Positions 36,761-51,400 of a DNA stretch of 64,000 nt are shown piece after piece. Within the stretch, counting starts at the first letter, position 1. Each line of letters opens with the position of its first letter. The stretch comes from Marthasterias glacialis. Its lineage: Eukaryota; Echinodermata; Asteroidea; Forcipulatida; Asteriidae. Below the pieces are notes generated by a model. The model saw only the letters and a program-made list of their open reading frames with translations. It made no database searches and was not told where the DNA came from. The position numbers were made by a program, and so were the translations under genes. The DNA is taken from positions 4,829,574-4,893,573 of the forward strand of contig OU452229.1 of NCBI GenBank assembly GCA_911728455.2. Reading direction: 5' to 3'.

Positions 36761-39209
36761 AACTTTTGGGGGGATATCAAAGACAAAGAAACCGAAATTG
36801 TAACATCTTCTAAATCTGTCGGCCTACAAAAATACAATTTTTGAAGGGGAAACAAAAATTAGAATCATACAAACATGAGTGAACTTCAGCGTAAAAAAAC
36901 ACTCCAACATCACCCTTTAATTGTCCCTCACAGGTCGATGCTTTACATACAATTCTCTTGAACTTTGTACTGTGAACACCAAAGCTTACTCTTTTTAATG
37001 CAAAAAGACACAAATCATACACACAGTGAATGGGTGACCTTTTTTTACTGTCAATAGTGGCCAAAGTTCTTCAGCTCCATTGGGGAAGGTTGGTGCAACG
37101 GTGCACTGATGCAGTAATGTTTTTGTCTAAAAAAAAAACTTCTCCTGAAGACGATCAATGCATACTGATCGAAACGTCGAGTTGTCAAACCAAACGGTTC
37201 TTTTCAGAACCACCACGACTCATGGAGACAGTTTAATCTGCATGGTGTCTCCAAAGACCTCACTAGATTGTATTCCCACCATGAAAAGTTTCAAATCCAA
37301 CTTAAAAGTAAAGATATATTGTAAATAAAATTAGTAAACATTAACACAAAATACAGTAAAAATCACAGATGTTTGACTTGGATGCCCTTCTCTCCGTGTA
37401 CCATGACCATTTTTGATTATGTAGTTAAAATGTCATGTGATACCTCTGCTTCTCTTATTTCATCGCATCCCTGCAAACTTAGCGTATCTTGCTTTTGCAA
37501 TGTTGTTATCTCGCACGAAAATGCTCCGTGCCAAAATGCTGTAACTCGATGCCTATTGGTTTTGTGTGTACATCGGGGCTAATTTAAGTGAGAAACGACA
37601 TTTTGACACTTTCAATCTCACGCGTAATGTAAGTGCTCTTTCAGGATCTACAACATTTTTGCACTGACACCAACGATTTATGAGTAATTTAAGAATCTGA
37701 ATAAAGGAAAATGGTTTGCTCAAATCAACCTCAAAGTCCATTATTAGAAATATCACACCATAATGAAGAAATCTGATACGTTAATAAAACTGATTCCGAA
37801 TTTATGATTACGACTAAAACAAATCAACACCCCAAAAACCCTTTTGCAAACTCAATCATGTTGCAGTTGTTTCTATTATTCTATTACTTCTCTATTCAAT
37901 TATGGGATTCTACTGAGCTACTTTCTAAATGTTCTGATTAATTAGGAACTAGTAATACAACTCCAATTAGTATTTGGTTTAATTACTACAAAGTGCCCAG
38001 AGGGTCTCTTCACAGAGACTTTTCTAACAATGTCTGCATTATTGTACATCTCCTTGATTATTGGTTTCATCAGATATTAGCGATTATTTATGACTTTTTA
38101 TCACTACTTAGTTCTAAATACTTCAGATTTAGCTACTCATCAGGTACTTTTTGGGTGTAATTTGAGCATTTCTACAGACCCCTTGCATCGATGTCCCACG
38201 TGGCTACCGTCTGCCCATAGTCGGCCATTTTAAAAGTGAAATCGCATGTGAAGCTATGGTGCGCTAACTGCATGTGCGTCACCAAAAATGCGCATTGCAC
38301 AGTAACACCAGGGTGCAACTCCCCCAATGGCGCAACCAAGATTCATCGTGGGTAATAAAATCAAGCCACTAGGCATCGCTTTCAAGATATTAGATATTGA
38401 TTAAATGCGAAGCAATATAGATTTATCTAAGCGGATTTCGGCACTATGTAAATTTTCTTTATAATACATTGATAAACCTAACATGGTACCAGATATCATT
38501 CAGCAGTTAATTACATTAGTATCATGTAAGTTTTTTTTTTAATACTTACAACGCAAAAATTCTGTTTCACGTTTCCACTACACTTAATACCTTTAAAATA
38601 CTTGATTCACTTTTGCAATTACAAGTCATTTTCTTAACAGTATTGAGTTTCTCACTTAATAACAACAGTCTTCACGAAAAATCTAACAGACCTGTTTGCA
38701 CGGGCAATTTCATCATGCAAACCCCTTTTTCAATACACCTTTTTTCAAGTGACCTCCATTTCAAGAAGCATAAATAAACACACGGCAGATTCGGATGAAA
38801 GTTCCAAATTTTCGTCTTCACATTTCAAGTTTTTTTTTTTTTTTAATTTCTCCATGTGGTGGTTCATTTTGACAAATTTCAAAAGTATCAGTCAATTTGT
38901 TACTTTTACACATACACGTGATTGTTGTTTCAATGATGAAGAGGAATTACCCCAAAAATTGCAACAAAACCAGATGAAGCAAGACAGAAGATGTGTCAAG
39001 AGTTGCAGTGAGACGTTTTGTTTCAGAAATTTCACAGTGACAGGTGTTTATAAGCCTGGCCCATACGTCACACAAATTTCAACAGTGAAGCAAATTTTTC
39101 TTGCACCACAAAGGGAACATAGAGCGTACTGATTGTTAGAGTCACCAAAATTCACTACGCATTCGCTTACAAGCCTATGAACCGGGCCGTGTTAAGAAAA
39201 AAAAAACCT
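36761..39209. other. Downstream region of the TAX1BP1/CALCOCO-like gene
   Basis: The 3' UTR begins here on the minus strand after the stop codon at 39,210. I could not fix a polyadenylation site: several TTTAAT and one TTTATT (36,655-36,660, inside the MITE) are possible. A two-hairpin cassette lies at 37,120-37,225. No other gene seen. Confidence 0.4.
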
Positions 39210-39456
39210 TTAGTCGTCGGCGAAGTGTCCCTGTACGTGACGTTCATACTCCTTGTCCGGAGTCTCGCATGGCATTATCAGGTTACACATCGGGCAGAGA
39301 CGAGCAAAGTGCTGCTGTATGTGGGCAGCAAAATCAGTCTCCGGGAATGACGGCGGGAAGTCAATTTCACACTCTGGACACCTCTTGATCTCAGAGCCGC
39401 CCTCGCTCAGCGGCAATTCCTCGCAAGCGTCGTGGAACTCCGTTGGACCCTCTTCC
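39210..39456 (-). CDS. TAX1BP1/CALCOCO-like exon 14: two C-terminal zinc fingers and stop
   Basis: KRCPECEIDFPPSF with HIQQHF, then RLCPMCNLIMPCE with HVQGHF, ending DD and TAA at 39,212-39,210. The paired C-x2-C...H-x3-H fingers match the ubiquitin-binding pair of TAX1BP1. Confidence 0.9.
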
Positions 39457-42400
39457 CTGTGGGTTTGGAAAATGAAACTGTACATATCTTCTAAAAAGCT
39501 TCAAAAAATTTGAATTGAGGAACTGCATGGACAAATTCAGCATAATTTTAACAGACAGCTGATGTCAGTAACTTTTGCATTATCAATACAATGTGCATTA
39601 ACTACATTTTACAGAATCAACTGGTGTTTTGGTTTACTATTCGCTTCCACACAGACAGGAACTGCCTTATTCCCACAACATTAACTGTAAATTCTTCTTT
39701 GAAGTGGATGTAGCATTTATAAATTCTGAAGGAAACGAACGTTTCAACTTAAACATTTGAATTCCAGGTCTAAACCCCCATTGCAAGTGACACAACAAGC
39801 TCAAACAACGCTTTTTACAAAGGTCAAAGGAAGACCTATCATTGGCTGGGAGTTGTGCTTGGCGCATACACAGTCATGCGAGTTTCCGATGTTTAACTTC
39901 AGCGATGGTGGCATATGCACGGGGTCTATTACTATAGCATCACAACAAGAGAGAGAGACACACATTCCACTATCTGAATTCGTAGAGATGGATGATACCC
40001 AAGCCTACATCCTTACGGACTGTAAAGGGGGTTACCCTGTTTCAGCCCCAGGAGTAGGTGGCAACGGCCCCTGGAAAGACAGTTGATTTGTAGCCCACAC
40101 CTTGAGTGACTTACTGGCCTTGTGTGTCAGGCGACTTTCATAAAATAAAAAAAAATAAAAAAAATAAAAAATACATGCAAATTACACTGTGCAACTTTAC
40201 TCTTATTTTCCAGGCCCTGCTCATGTTACTCAGTAAAAAAGATTGAATGACCATACTTGGAAGATCAAGACAAGAATATAAGAAAAAGGCATTACCTGTC
40301 CTCTTCAGCGTTCTCCGAGTATCCTCCAGACAGAGCCAGGTCCCGCAGTTTGACAGTCTGATGGTGTTTAGCCACAATCTTGATGGCTGCAATCTTTCCT
40401 TCTGGTAGGACGTCCGGCTTGAGTGGTTCCGGGAGAGGGGCTTTGGACCTCGGCTCGGGCTCTGGTGGGTTCTTGGGAGCCAAGGCAGGGGTGGCCGGCA
40501 TCTCGGTCAGCCTTGCTGGGGACGGCAGAGTGGAGAGTAGGGCAGCTGGTATCTTTGTTTCTTCTGGGTAATCCGTCTTGCCCTTGTACGGGTTGCCATA
40601 CCCTTTGTTGGTGTCTTCCGAACTATTGTAAGGGTTAGGGTACGTCAGCTTTGGATCAGCGTAGGGGTTTCGGAACATCAACTGCCCATTTGGTGGTCCC
40701 TGACAGATGGCCATTTTGGGGGAGTGGATGGGGCTCATTCCAGTTGGAGTGCTGGGAGGGGAACTCTGTGAGGAGTTCGTCGCACTCGGGGAGGTCTTCT
40801 GGTGCACGTCAAACTTGTACACCTCGTGGGTGTGCTTCATCTTCATATAGTCTGTGTGAAGCTTTGCGATCTTGTCCTGCAGTAGCTTGATGTCTTCCTA
40901 TCAACAAAAAACAAAAAAAACAAACACCAAATACAATAATTGCAGAGAATTTGAGCTTGAAGAAATAAATCATTGTTCTGAATAGCATTTATAATAATGG
41001 CGGGGAAAAAGTAATAGTAACCATCTAGGTGCAAGTTCATAGAGCTGCTTAAGCAGAAAATATTGTTTGGTCTTTTTCGGCTAAACACAAATAAGCAGGA
41101 TACCAGTCAGAAATGACATACGACATGATATTTTGGTAAAGCATCATCCAGTAAGCATCATTTTGTGCTTCAGCAGCTCCGCGAAATTGGCCCAGGACTT
41201 GATTTCACAAGATGGATCAACCTGAACTGCAAAGCAAAATGTGATGTCACGGTACACATCATTATGGCTAATACTCCAAATACACACAACTTTATCAAAT
41301 GAAGACAAATCTTCATGATTTGTGAAATCCAGCCCTGTGGAAGAAGTTGATCCCTTTCAGGAAGGTTGCCTAAAAAGTTAGATTTATCACTGTAGCCAGG
41401 AAGCGTGAGGGAACTTGTTACATCAGCCACATCCGAACTAGTGGCTTTGAATATGACTACCGCAAGCCCACTGCAAAGGCCTATTCTTTAACGTTACACC
41501 AGCGGCCATCACCTGTAGCCAAACCCGCTTTACTCAGACATGGGGCCAATTTCATAGAGCTTCTTAACAGCCTTTTTTGTTTTTACAAATTTCCATTTCA
41601 TAGCACTGGTACCTGAATTGTACGCACTGGAAAAGGTATACTAACCTTCCGGTGCTTACTAACCACGTGACAATGCAACTCCATGGTGAACGCACAAGCT
41701 GGCCGCCTCATTTTCTTGCCAACCTGTGAAATGCGCTTACGCTTGTTTAACTACGCTTACGCTTATGTAAATTTGTCTGCTATAGTTAGCACAAAAATTC
41801 GCTTACTGTTTAAGCAGAGTTATGAAATTGGCCATTTGTCGTAAAGGTACTCCGTACGGTTTGTCTTACCTCTTTCTCATCCAGTTCTTGGGCACAGCTG
41901 TTAGCAGCATCTAGCTGCATCTCAAAGGCAGCTCTCTCCTTCTGGAATGACAGATCCTGCTGTTGTCTCTTCTGTTTCTCTGCCTGGATATGGGGGAGGG
42001 GGGGGGGCAGAATAGCAAGAAGAACATTTGAATATTAACACATCACCTCACCTATAAAAGTAATAATAATAACAGAGCATTTATAAGGCGCCCAATATCT
42101 GGAGACCCATTCAAAGGCACCTGTCTAAGAAACAGAGAATTTACATTAGATGGTAAGCAAGGTTGAAAAGGTGTGTCCTAAGATGACGTTTGGAAGACAG
42201 ATCCTTATTGTCCCTAAACTCATCCGGCAAGGAGTTCCAGAGCCGCAGTGCACGGCTGGAAAAGGCCCGGTCTCCGTACATTGCCAAACAAGAATGCAAA
42301 GGATCTGTCAGTAGAAGATCTGAGGCCAGGTCGGAAGGTTAAGGAGTTGTAGCAAGTCCAGCCAGTGAAGATGGATGAACGAACAACAAACAAGCCATCT

Positions 42401-45400
42401 TATACCATGAAATGCAAGACCTCCATCCAGATCGCCATTCTCTGCCAAAGCTCAGCTTTTTACAACAAAAGACACTCTGATCAAAGTCCAAAGAAAGAAG
42501 AAAGCGGATGACTTTTTACAATCAAAACCTGTGGAGCTGCCTGGCTTCCAACAACCAGTCAACTATTTTACAATCAAAACCTGTGGAGCTGCCTGGCTTC
42601 CAACAACCAGTCAACTATTTTGCAATCAAAACCTGTGGAGCTGCCTGGCTTCCAACAACCAGTTAACTATTTAACAATCAAAACCTGTGGAGCTGCCTGG
42701 CTTCCAACAACCAGTCAACTATTTTACAATCAAAACCTGTGGAGCTGCCTGGCTTCCAACAACCAGTCGACTATTTTACAATCAAAACCTGTGGAGCTGC
42801 CTGGCTTCAAACAACCAGTCAACTATTTTACAATCAAAACCTGTGGAGCTGCCTGGCTTCCAACAACCAGTCAACTATTTTACAATCAAAACCTGTGGAG
42901 CTGCCTGGCTTCCAACAACCAGTCAACTACTTTACAAAATGACACCCAAAGTAGACTGGGTCTAGCACCTCGACTCATACCTGGTATAGCTCCTTGTACT
43001 TCTTGACTTTCAAGCCACGTTCCTCAAGCTCTTGGGCCAGCACAATCATCTGCTGCTGAATTTCAGCGTTGTCAAATGATTTCTCTGGGGTCGGGGAACT
43101 CTGCAGTGGTACACACTCCTGGGTCATCTGCTCGTTATCTAAGGATCAAAGTTCAAAGGTCACTAAAATTTAAATGGAATCTTGAGGACGGGTGCATTCT
43201 TGAAGATGTTCAATGGTATACTGCGAAAAAATCTCTTTGAGATTCTGTATTTTCTTTTACAGACCACTGTGCACTTTGTGCCTTCCAACCTATCACCCAA
43301 GGAGTCAAACAACCAAAAGTTGGTGGCAGCAGACAGACAAGGTACATTTCCGCTATTTATACTTTTCTGTGTATGTGCACATATACAAGAAGAAAACACC
43401 TTATAGATGCGATTTGTGGCGTCCTTCCACTGTTTCTCTACCATTTCCTTTTCTAAAGAATTCCTCTCTGGGTTACATGTACAACTTAGAACAGGAAAAC
43501 CTTGTGGGGGTAGCATTGTTCCCTTGATTTCAAGACCCCACGAGGGCCCCCCCCCCAACCCACCCTGAGTGTCAGTCCAACAGATTTTGACCACTAAGTC
43601 TGCTGCCACCTAGCATCTACAAAAGTCTCCCACTCATCTGGCCTCAAACCTAATTCTGAATAACACTCCCAAAAAACATCAAGATTTTCTAACCTTTGCT
43701 GTCTTCTTTGATGGTTAAGCCGACTTCTTCCCTGGATGCAGCCCGGCTCCTCTGGGTCTTCTTCTTGTTGAGCTTGCCCTCCAGCTGCAGACACTCTAGA
43801 TACTTCTTCTTGTACTCCTCGGCTCCCATCTGCAGACGCTGTCTCATATCGTTGATGTCTCGAGTCAGGTCGTTCTTCTCCTGAGCAAAGAGGGCCTCAT
43901 TGGTGCCCTTTAAAAAAACAGAAAAACAAATTTTGTTAACACCATTACCACCTTTCATTCCAACCGTCAGCCCTAACATGGCAATGCAGCGTATTTTCGA
44001 CACCTCTGAGGGCGCTTCAAAGCCACTTGTTTTGGTACAGAATCACATACAGAACACATTTCGTTCTAAACCCAAAGCAGGAATGCTACCAGGTCCACCG
44101 TCTCGAAGGCATGTAACCTGCCGCATTTTACAAGATCCCAAGACAAATGTTTTGTTCACTAAAAATAGGTTAAAAATACAATTCCATTCATACAACCAAC
44201 CACGGTGCAATTTCATACTGCTGTTAAACACTATCAAATTTGCTAAGCTCGGAAAAGTCATGCTTAGAAGAAACCTGTTTACCAGCCAAAATACCAGGTG
44301 TGTATAGCTCGTGTCTGGTTCCCTGCTACTTTTTGCTAAACAGATAGTTTGCCAAGCACCGCTTTCTGCTTGACCAGCTTCTTAATGAAATTAATCATAC
44401 ATGTTGAAATATATTACTTCTCTTTATCAAGTCAACAATTGGCAAGGCTGCTTTCAAATTAAACCCTGTCAGTACGAGGCTGCGTCCGAACTGACCCTCT
44501 CGTTCCGAGTGTTTTGACATAAACCGCTGGTGACCGCATTGTTTGACCACTCAAGCATGAACCACATATTCTTACGCTAACAGAAAGCTTTTGTTCAAAG
44601 GCCAGTTTAACAAACTCTCTTTGAAGAAATTGTTTTACAGCAAAATAAGTAAAAAACAATTTCTAACAATAATCCAAAAATCATTAAAATCGGCCAAAAA
44701 ATGTCCTTGGTCCTTGTTTTCTCAGTGTTATCTGTAAACTCAAACACTTTTTTTACACAACCATGTGGCTCTCCGTAGATGTTTGGCATTTCAAGACTTT
44801 CCACTCCAGTTTGAAGAGATTGCAAAATAGCAACCTTATTCTATTTTACCATCATTGGAAAGATCAGATCTTTCTCTATCTAACCATAGTAAGCTTTGCT
44901 ATGGATGGTGAACATGGACAAAACTACAGCTTCATAACTTATGGCCTTTGTGCTCAGGCTTGAGTGTTTTTTTGTGTGTGTAAGCTTGGGCGACAGAAGT
45001 CGCCGATGGTAAAGAAGAGGGGGGTATGAGTGCAGTCGACAAAAGTCACCTATGGTAAGAAAAGGGTTATTGGCTCCTGCAGTGGCTGTGGCTAGATTGT
45101 TCAAAAGGCCTATTCTTCAATGCTGTTAACAGCCATAGCCGTAGTCGTAGCCGCTTGATTCGGACACGGCCTGACTTTTTAATGAGCCTTATTTTTTATT
45201 GCAAGAGGGCGCCCTTTGGGGGTAAACTGGGGGTCAAACCATAGAAATAGTGTAGTAAATCAAATGCAATTAGACTTTAAATAAAGCAGTAATAGGGCCT
45301 ATACAACATTTGATTTTGTTTTTTAATTTACAGTTTTACAATGCAATCAGCGTAAAATGTTTGCTTGGAAAATTTGTATTTTTAATGTTTTGAAATATTT

Positions 45401-48400
45401 TTGTACTTTCAAAATGGAATTAGTAGTGCGCCCTCTTGCTGTCAAAAATACGGTCTATTCTCGTACACTTAATGCATTATGGCTCAACCTCAACTGACTA
45501 ACAGAATAGAGGCGCAAACAACTACTAGAGGTCATAAGTAAATGAATAGCCTCCCATACCAGTTTCTTCTGGAGTTCAACTCGTTTCTTAGTCTCCTCCT
45601 CCAGCTTAGACTGCGTGCGCTTCAGTTTCTCCTTGAGCTCTTTCATGACCACCTGGGAGGCCTCCATGGGACCCTTGTTGGATCTCAGAGCTTGTTCCTT
45701 CTCCTGATAAAGACACAACGACCAGAAAGAAAAGTGGGTACTGATGAGATACTGGGTTTAAATTTACAAAACAAATAAATAAATAAGTGACTTCTGATGC
45801 CAAAATTTGAATTTTGGTCAGGTGAACTGCTGACGGTTGAATCAACGTCAATTTGTCTGAAACTAATGACAGAAGCAAAATATTCCAAGGATGAAATTTT
45901 TCAACAGTTCAAAGAGACCAGGGGTGGATTTCACAAAAGTAGTCCTAACTTAGGATGAGTAACTAGTCCTATAAGTTAGGACTAGTTACTCATCCTAACT
46001 CGAGATAAGACTAGTCCTAATGCTTTGTGAAATCCACACCAGAGCCAAGATTCATCTTAAGACGAGTTGTCAATATTACCATAGTGATTTGTATAGTGAC
46101 ATCACACTTTGCTCAGCAATTAAGATTGATACACAGTTAAGAAATTTAATTTATTAGCTCTTTGTGAAAATAGTCCCCTGTGCTCCATTCCACAAAGCAC
46201 CAAGATTCATCTGAAGATGAGCTGTCAATATCACCAACAGTGATCTGTACTCTGACATCACATTATGCTTAGCAATTAAGATTGCTACACATCTTAAGAA
46301 CAATCTTAGCTCTTTGAGAAATTGAACCAATAAGGAATTATTATATCAAGAAGGGAAGGGATTGTACCGTCTTGCTGACACACCCAAGCGCCGCATTCTG
46401 AGGACTCCAAAAGGACGGCTCATAAATTCATGTTCCAGTGTCAAAGACGATAGACTGTGCAAGTCTCACATATATTTTAACTTCCAGAAACCTTCTGGGA
46501 ACCTTGTAGATCTATGAGTTAATGTGGTGTGGAAATATTTGAAAGGGTCCCTACATTCAACATCCATGTGTGTAAACCATTGAAACAGAAGCCCAGAGAA
46601 TGCTGAGCTCAGTTGTCGTCTGTGCCTGCTGTGCAGGCCCTCTATGTCAGCTGTGGACGTTAGAACAGCAATACCATGTGACATGCCTATATGGCAACAA
46701 TGTCCAGAGCGACCCGTGGGATGGCTGAAATTTGTAATACAGCTGGAACAGCTGTGCGCACAGATAACTACACACACACAGCATTCCACTGGTTCTATTT
46801 CTATGATGTACCCACATTACATACCTCAGCCAGTAGCTTGATGCTGCCCTTGAGTGTTCCGACCTGCTCCAGTAGCATCGACTCTCTCTCCCGAGCCTGG
46901 TGAGATTGCAGACGGAACTGACTCTTCAGCTGCTTCTCATGGTCCTTAAACTCTTTCTCCTGGCGCCTCATTAGACTCTTGAGGGCGTCCTTCTCTGTCT
47001 CTGCACGCTGTGAGCAAACGAGGAAGATAGAACAAGACATTATTCTCTGTTTCTAGACAGAGACAAAGCTTCTGAAAGGGGTTTGCTGTGGCGGCCCCCC
47101 AAATATCCCCTGGGAGTGATAAGTTATATCTAATAATTCTTTAGACAGACTATTTAATGATTTCCAATTTGACGAAGTTGTGGCTCTGAGAAGAATCCAA
47201 TTTGCAGGGGGGGGGGGCAGACACGAAAAAGAAAAGGGCGCCATCAACGTTGATACTCGTCTCATTCGTGAGCCTGCCTTACACCAATGCACACACACAC
47301 GGACGCACGCACGCAGTCAGGGCTCTGTCAAAAGCGAGCATACCCAGGCTGTGTGTGTGTAGCCGTTATTGACATCGTGCAATACACGGTTCGTCACCCT
47401 GACTGTTTGGTATACCATACCAACACACAAAGATTCCGGACGCCGACTGGTCTACACATGAAACCGATAACGGAATTTACTATTTAATTCAAACGTTACA
47501 TTTTGAAAATCATAAAAATCGATTGGGTAGAATGGGTGGATTTTTAAAAAAAAGCTTCACAATGTTAGAAAACCATATATTAAAAGAAGAACTTGAAAAA
47601 TCTCAGGGGTAGAATGGGCCAATTTGTCACTTTCGTCATGTTTTGTGACACTGTTTTAGGGGTGTCGTAATTTTCGTTCAAAGCAACATTACACATTGAT
47701 TAACGGTATGATGATGTTGCCCGGCTACGTGCCTGGTGTTGGAGGGACGGATGCATTTTCCAATTTTTTTTTATTGATTTTTGACAAATTTTTGCATTTA
47801 CTTCCACTCCAAAAATATTACAAATAAATTATGCATATATAATTGGTCAAATACTGCCTTACTTTTATCTAATTAAATCCATTCGTGTTAGAACAGAAAT
47901 TATTTACCCCTTTTTTTTAATTGGTACGTTCACACAGCGCCGCGGAAAGAATTGCGCAATATCGTGTCCGCCCCCCCCCCCCTGCCAATTTGTTTATTTC
48001 AAGCAGACTGTTGTCATGGCTGTTACAAGTCCATCAACTACAGCTGCAATATCTTTTTTAATATTATTATTATTAGTAGTATTATTATTAATTATTTTAT
48101 TTGTTTATATTAAGGGGGAGGGAGGGGGTACAATTCGACATGCGTATATTTTGTGCAATATTCCTTCAATTGAAAACACAAAAACTTCACATCTTCTGTG
48201 ATTTGCCCCCCCTTCCCCAAACCTGGGTAACACCCTTTGAAGGGAGTCCCTAAGCAGGGTTTGCCAGCGCTACTTCATACCTGCAGATCATTGGAGAGTT
48301 TGTGATGAACAGCTTTCATGGTGTCTACCTCCCCACACAGTAGGCGTCTGCTGGCTTCGCAGGCAGCGTATTGGTCCTCTCTGTTTCGCAGCTTCTCCTC

Positions 48401-51400
48401 AATGCTGTGCATGTGATCCTGGTAGGGGGCAAATAAAAAGCATCGAGAGCAGTGTTAAATACCTTTCAAAACTTTAAAAGCTTGAGTTCCAAGTCTTACT
48501 TCAAACTCTCACAGCTAAAATCCTGCAGACCATTTACACTGCTGAACATCACCGAATGGGAATGAGGGTCATGAAGCTCAGTCTTTCATTGGCTACCGAA
48601 GTCTACCAAAAGTATCAAGCAATATGTGACAGACAGTTGAAGTCAATGGCTGTATGCTATCTACAAATATTGATCGGATACTGAATTCTACCAAAAGTAT
48701 TCAGCGATATGTGACAGACAGTGGAAGTCAATGGCTATATGCTATCTACAAATATTGATCGGCTAACGAATTCTACCAAAAGTTTTAGGTGAAAAGACAG
48801 TGGAAGTCAATGGCTGTATGTTATCTACAAATATTGATTGGCTACCGAAGTCTACCAAAAGTATTCAGCAATATGTGACAGACAGAGGAAGTCAATGGCT
48901 GTATGCTACTATAAATATCAGAAACTGCACGTTTAGTAATTGAACCATGTAAAACATCCTCACGTAAGCATGACATTTGTGCATTATTAATAGGTCTCCG
49001 ATGTTTACCGAGCGCGGTGTCTTATCAGCATTTCAAGAATGAAAGTCTTATCCAAATCTGATCCTCATGTCTTTAAGTTCAAGCCCGAGTCAAAGTCCTT
49101 TCAAAGGTTCAGCAAAATACTCATAATGGTGGCTTGATTTTGCTCTTTTAAGTTCAACGAAAACTTCGCTGATGCATTCTTTTCAAATATTTACAAGAAA
49201 ATTTCTTTCCATTTAAGAGTCATTTCCAGAGTGCCAAGTATCTTTTAAGTAGGAGATACTAACCAAAATTATCTAGACAGAGAAAAAACATCCTTTTTTC
49301 TATATTATGAATCAACATGTCATTTTGAAAGGCAAAATCCGGGGAGAGGATTTACAATATCTTCGGGTCAGTGCAAAAACAGTGTATCTCATCTTTGTAA
49401 AAGTTTTGTACTTCACAGGATACAGGCTCTGTGAAAAAGAGTACAATCTCGGCACCTACGTTTTAGTGTGTACATCAAGGATATTTGTTTTTTGCTCCTT
49501 TATACTCGCATGTCACGTAAATGCCATCTTAGGAGATACAGCGTTACGATATTTACCTTATCGGCCGTAGCAACCAAAAGCAGCTGTTCCACCTTTCGTT
49601 TTTCATTCCTAATCTGTGCTTCTTGCTCCTTGACATCTAGCGTGACCTGGCTGGTCTGTGACAGCTGGTGCAACAGGCTGGAGATCTCGTTACGCAGGTC
49701 CTTGTTGGAATTCTCGGAGGAGGCAAACTGGCTCTGAATAGAGAGAGAGAGAGAGAAAAGGCTGAGTTTGTACCTCTTTAAAGCTGATATCTGCTTGAGG
49801 GGGGTTTGCCAAAGTGATTTGTTTCACCTTTTTCCCCCAACATTCGTTTTCCGATTTTTGAAATCGAACAAGCTCAAAATAATTCAAAATATTAAAAATA
49901 CAAATTTTTCAAGCAATTATCTTTCAATGATTACATTGTAAAAACTGTCAATAAATAAACCCTAAAAAGTTGCATGTTAACTGCTTTATTAGAAGTCTAA
50001 TTGCATCTGGTTTACCACACTATTTCTATGGTTTGACCCTCAATCTGCCCCAAAGGGCGCCCTCTTGCAGTCAAAAATAAGGCCCATTCTGGTATTTAAA
50101 AGAAAACAAATCTGGTGGTCCAGTAAACATTGTGAGCTACAAGCGCTGTGGTCTTTTGGATTTCCCCTCCCCCCAAATTTGAGCCCTGTCACTACATGTG
50201 CGCTAGTAAATCCAAATCATGTCACCAAAGAAAAGTCTATAAATGAAAGCATTAGTTCGCGGTACTCCCAAGCCTGATGGCAGATCATCTACGGCGAAGT
50301 TTTCTCACCTTGAACTCATCCCTCTCGTGCAGCACCTGGCTGAGATCTTTAACAAGCTGGTCCTTCTGCACGGCCACCTTGGCCGTCTGGTTCTGAGCCT
50401 CTTGCAACTTTGTCTTGGTGACCTCCAAGGCCTTCTCACAGCGCGTCTTGTCCTGCTCAAGGCTGCTCAGGGCATTCAGGACCTCCTCTATGCGACCTTC
50501 CAGGGTTGTCTTCTCGCGGAGAAGAATCTGATGCTGCTCATTCAGCTCCTAAAAGGAACATTTAATGCTTTTTATAGACCCCTCTTCTAATGGTGTCATT
50601 TGATGTTACTTATCACCCCGAAAACACACCCCTGCGTGCTTTTTGAGAGGTAGAAAATAAGCTTTCCTTGTGTGGGTGTCGATCGCAAGTTAACTTGTTA
50701 GGTAATCACCTGGCAGGTTTGTGAGTGTTGGCGTACCAGAGACAGGATTTGAACTGGAGTCTGAACAAATGAAGACTATGAAAGTTCTACTACAGAACCT
50801 TAACACAGGAAACCAAGGTGCAGTCAATTGTACAAGTCTGTTATTTACGGACATGCAACTTTGTGTTTGCAAAAATCAAAGAGGAAATGTCCTAGCACAG
50901 AAAACTTTGCACAGTGTCTTTCAGTTTTCAATGGCACTGTTTTCTTAAAAAAAAACACCAAGAAGAAAAAATAAAGAAGAAAAAGGAACGTAGCATGCCC
51001 GTCTCTGGGGCGTCGCAATTTGACATTTTGTAATTCAGGTGGCACGGCGGAGAATCTCACCCGATAATCCTTGCTGGCCTTCTTGTTACTCTCCTGGCTC
51101 TCCTCAAGGAGTTGCTCCAAAGTCACGATCTGACTCTCAAGACCCTGACGGTGAGAGCGCAACTCAGACTGAGTCTCAAGCAGCTCATCCTTCTCCTGTT
51201 GAGTAATGAGTGACAATGAATAAAGTGAGACATGCGATGAGACAAATGAGATAAATCTTGTGCAACTAAAAACAGTTCACATGTTAAACTGTGTAGAAAG
51301 TTTTTCTCATTTTTATTCTGGTCTTGTAAAAATATTTCTGATCCAGTACAAATTTTGAGCTACAACCCACTGTGGTTTTGTTGATTCTTCCCCCCTCCCC

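Noticed and set aside
42512..42942. Possible CRISPR-like array
   Set aside because: The units are contiguous with no unique spacers, and the genome is clearly eukaryotic.
42620..43006. Repeated plus-strand ORFs with NQNLWSCLAS-type repeats
   Set aside because: They are readings of the 52-bp minisatellite, whose frame rotates with each unit; the array is intronic in a minus-strand gene.
43163..43609. 148-codon minus-strand ORF beside exon 11 of the autophagy-receptor gene
   Set aside because: It lies in an intron, lacks coiled-coil character and would break the frame established by the flanking exons.
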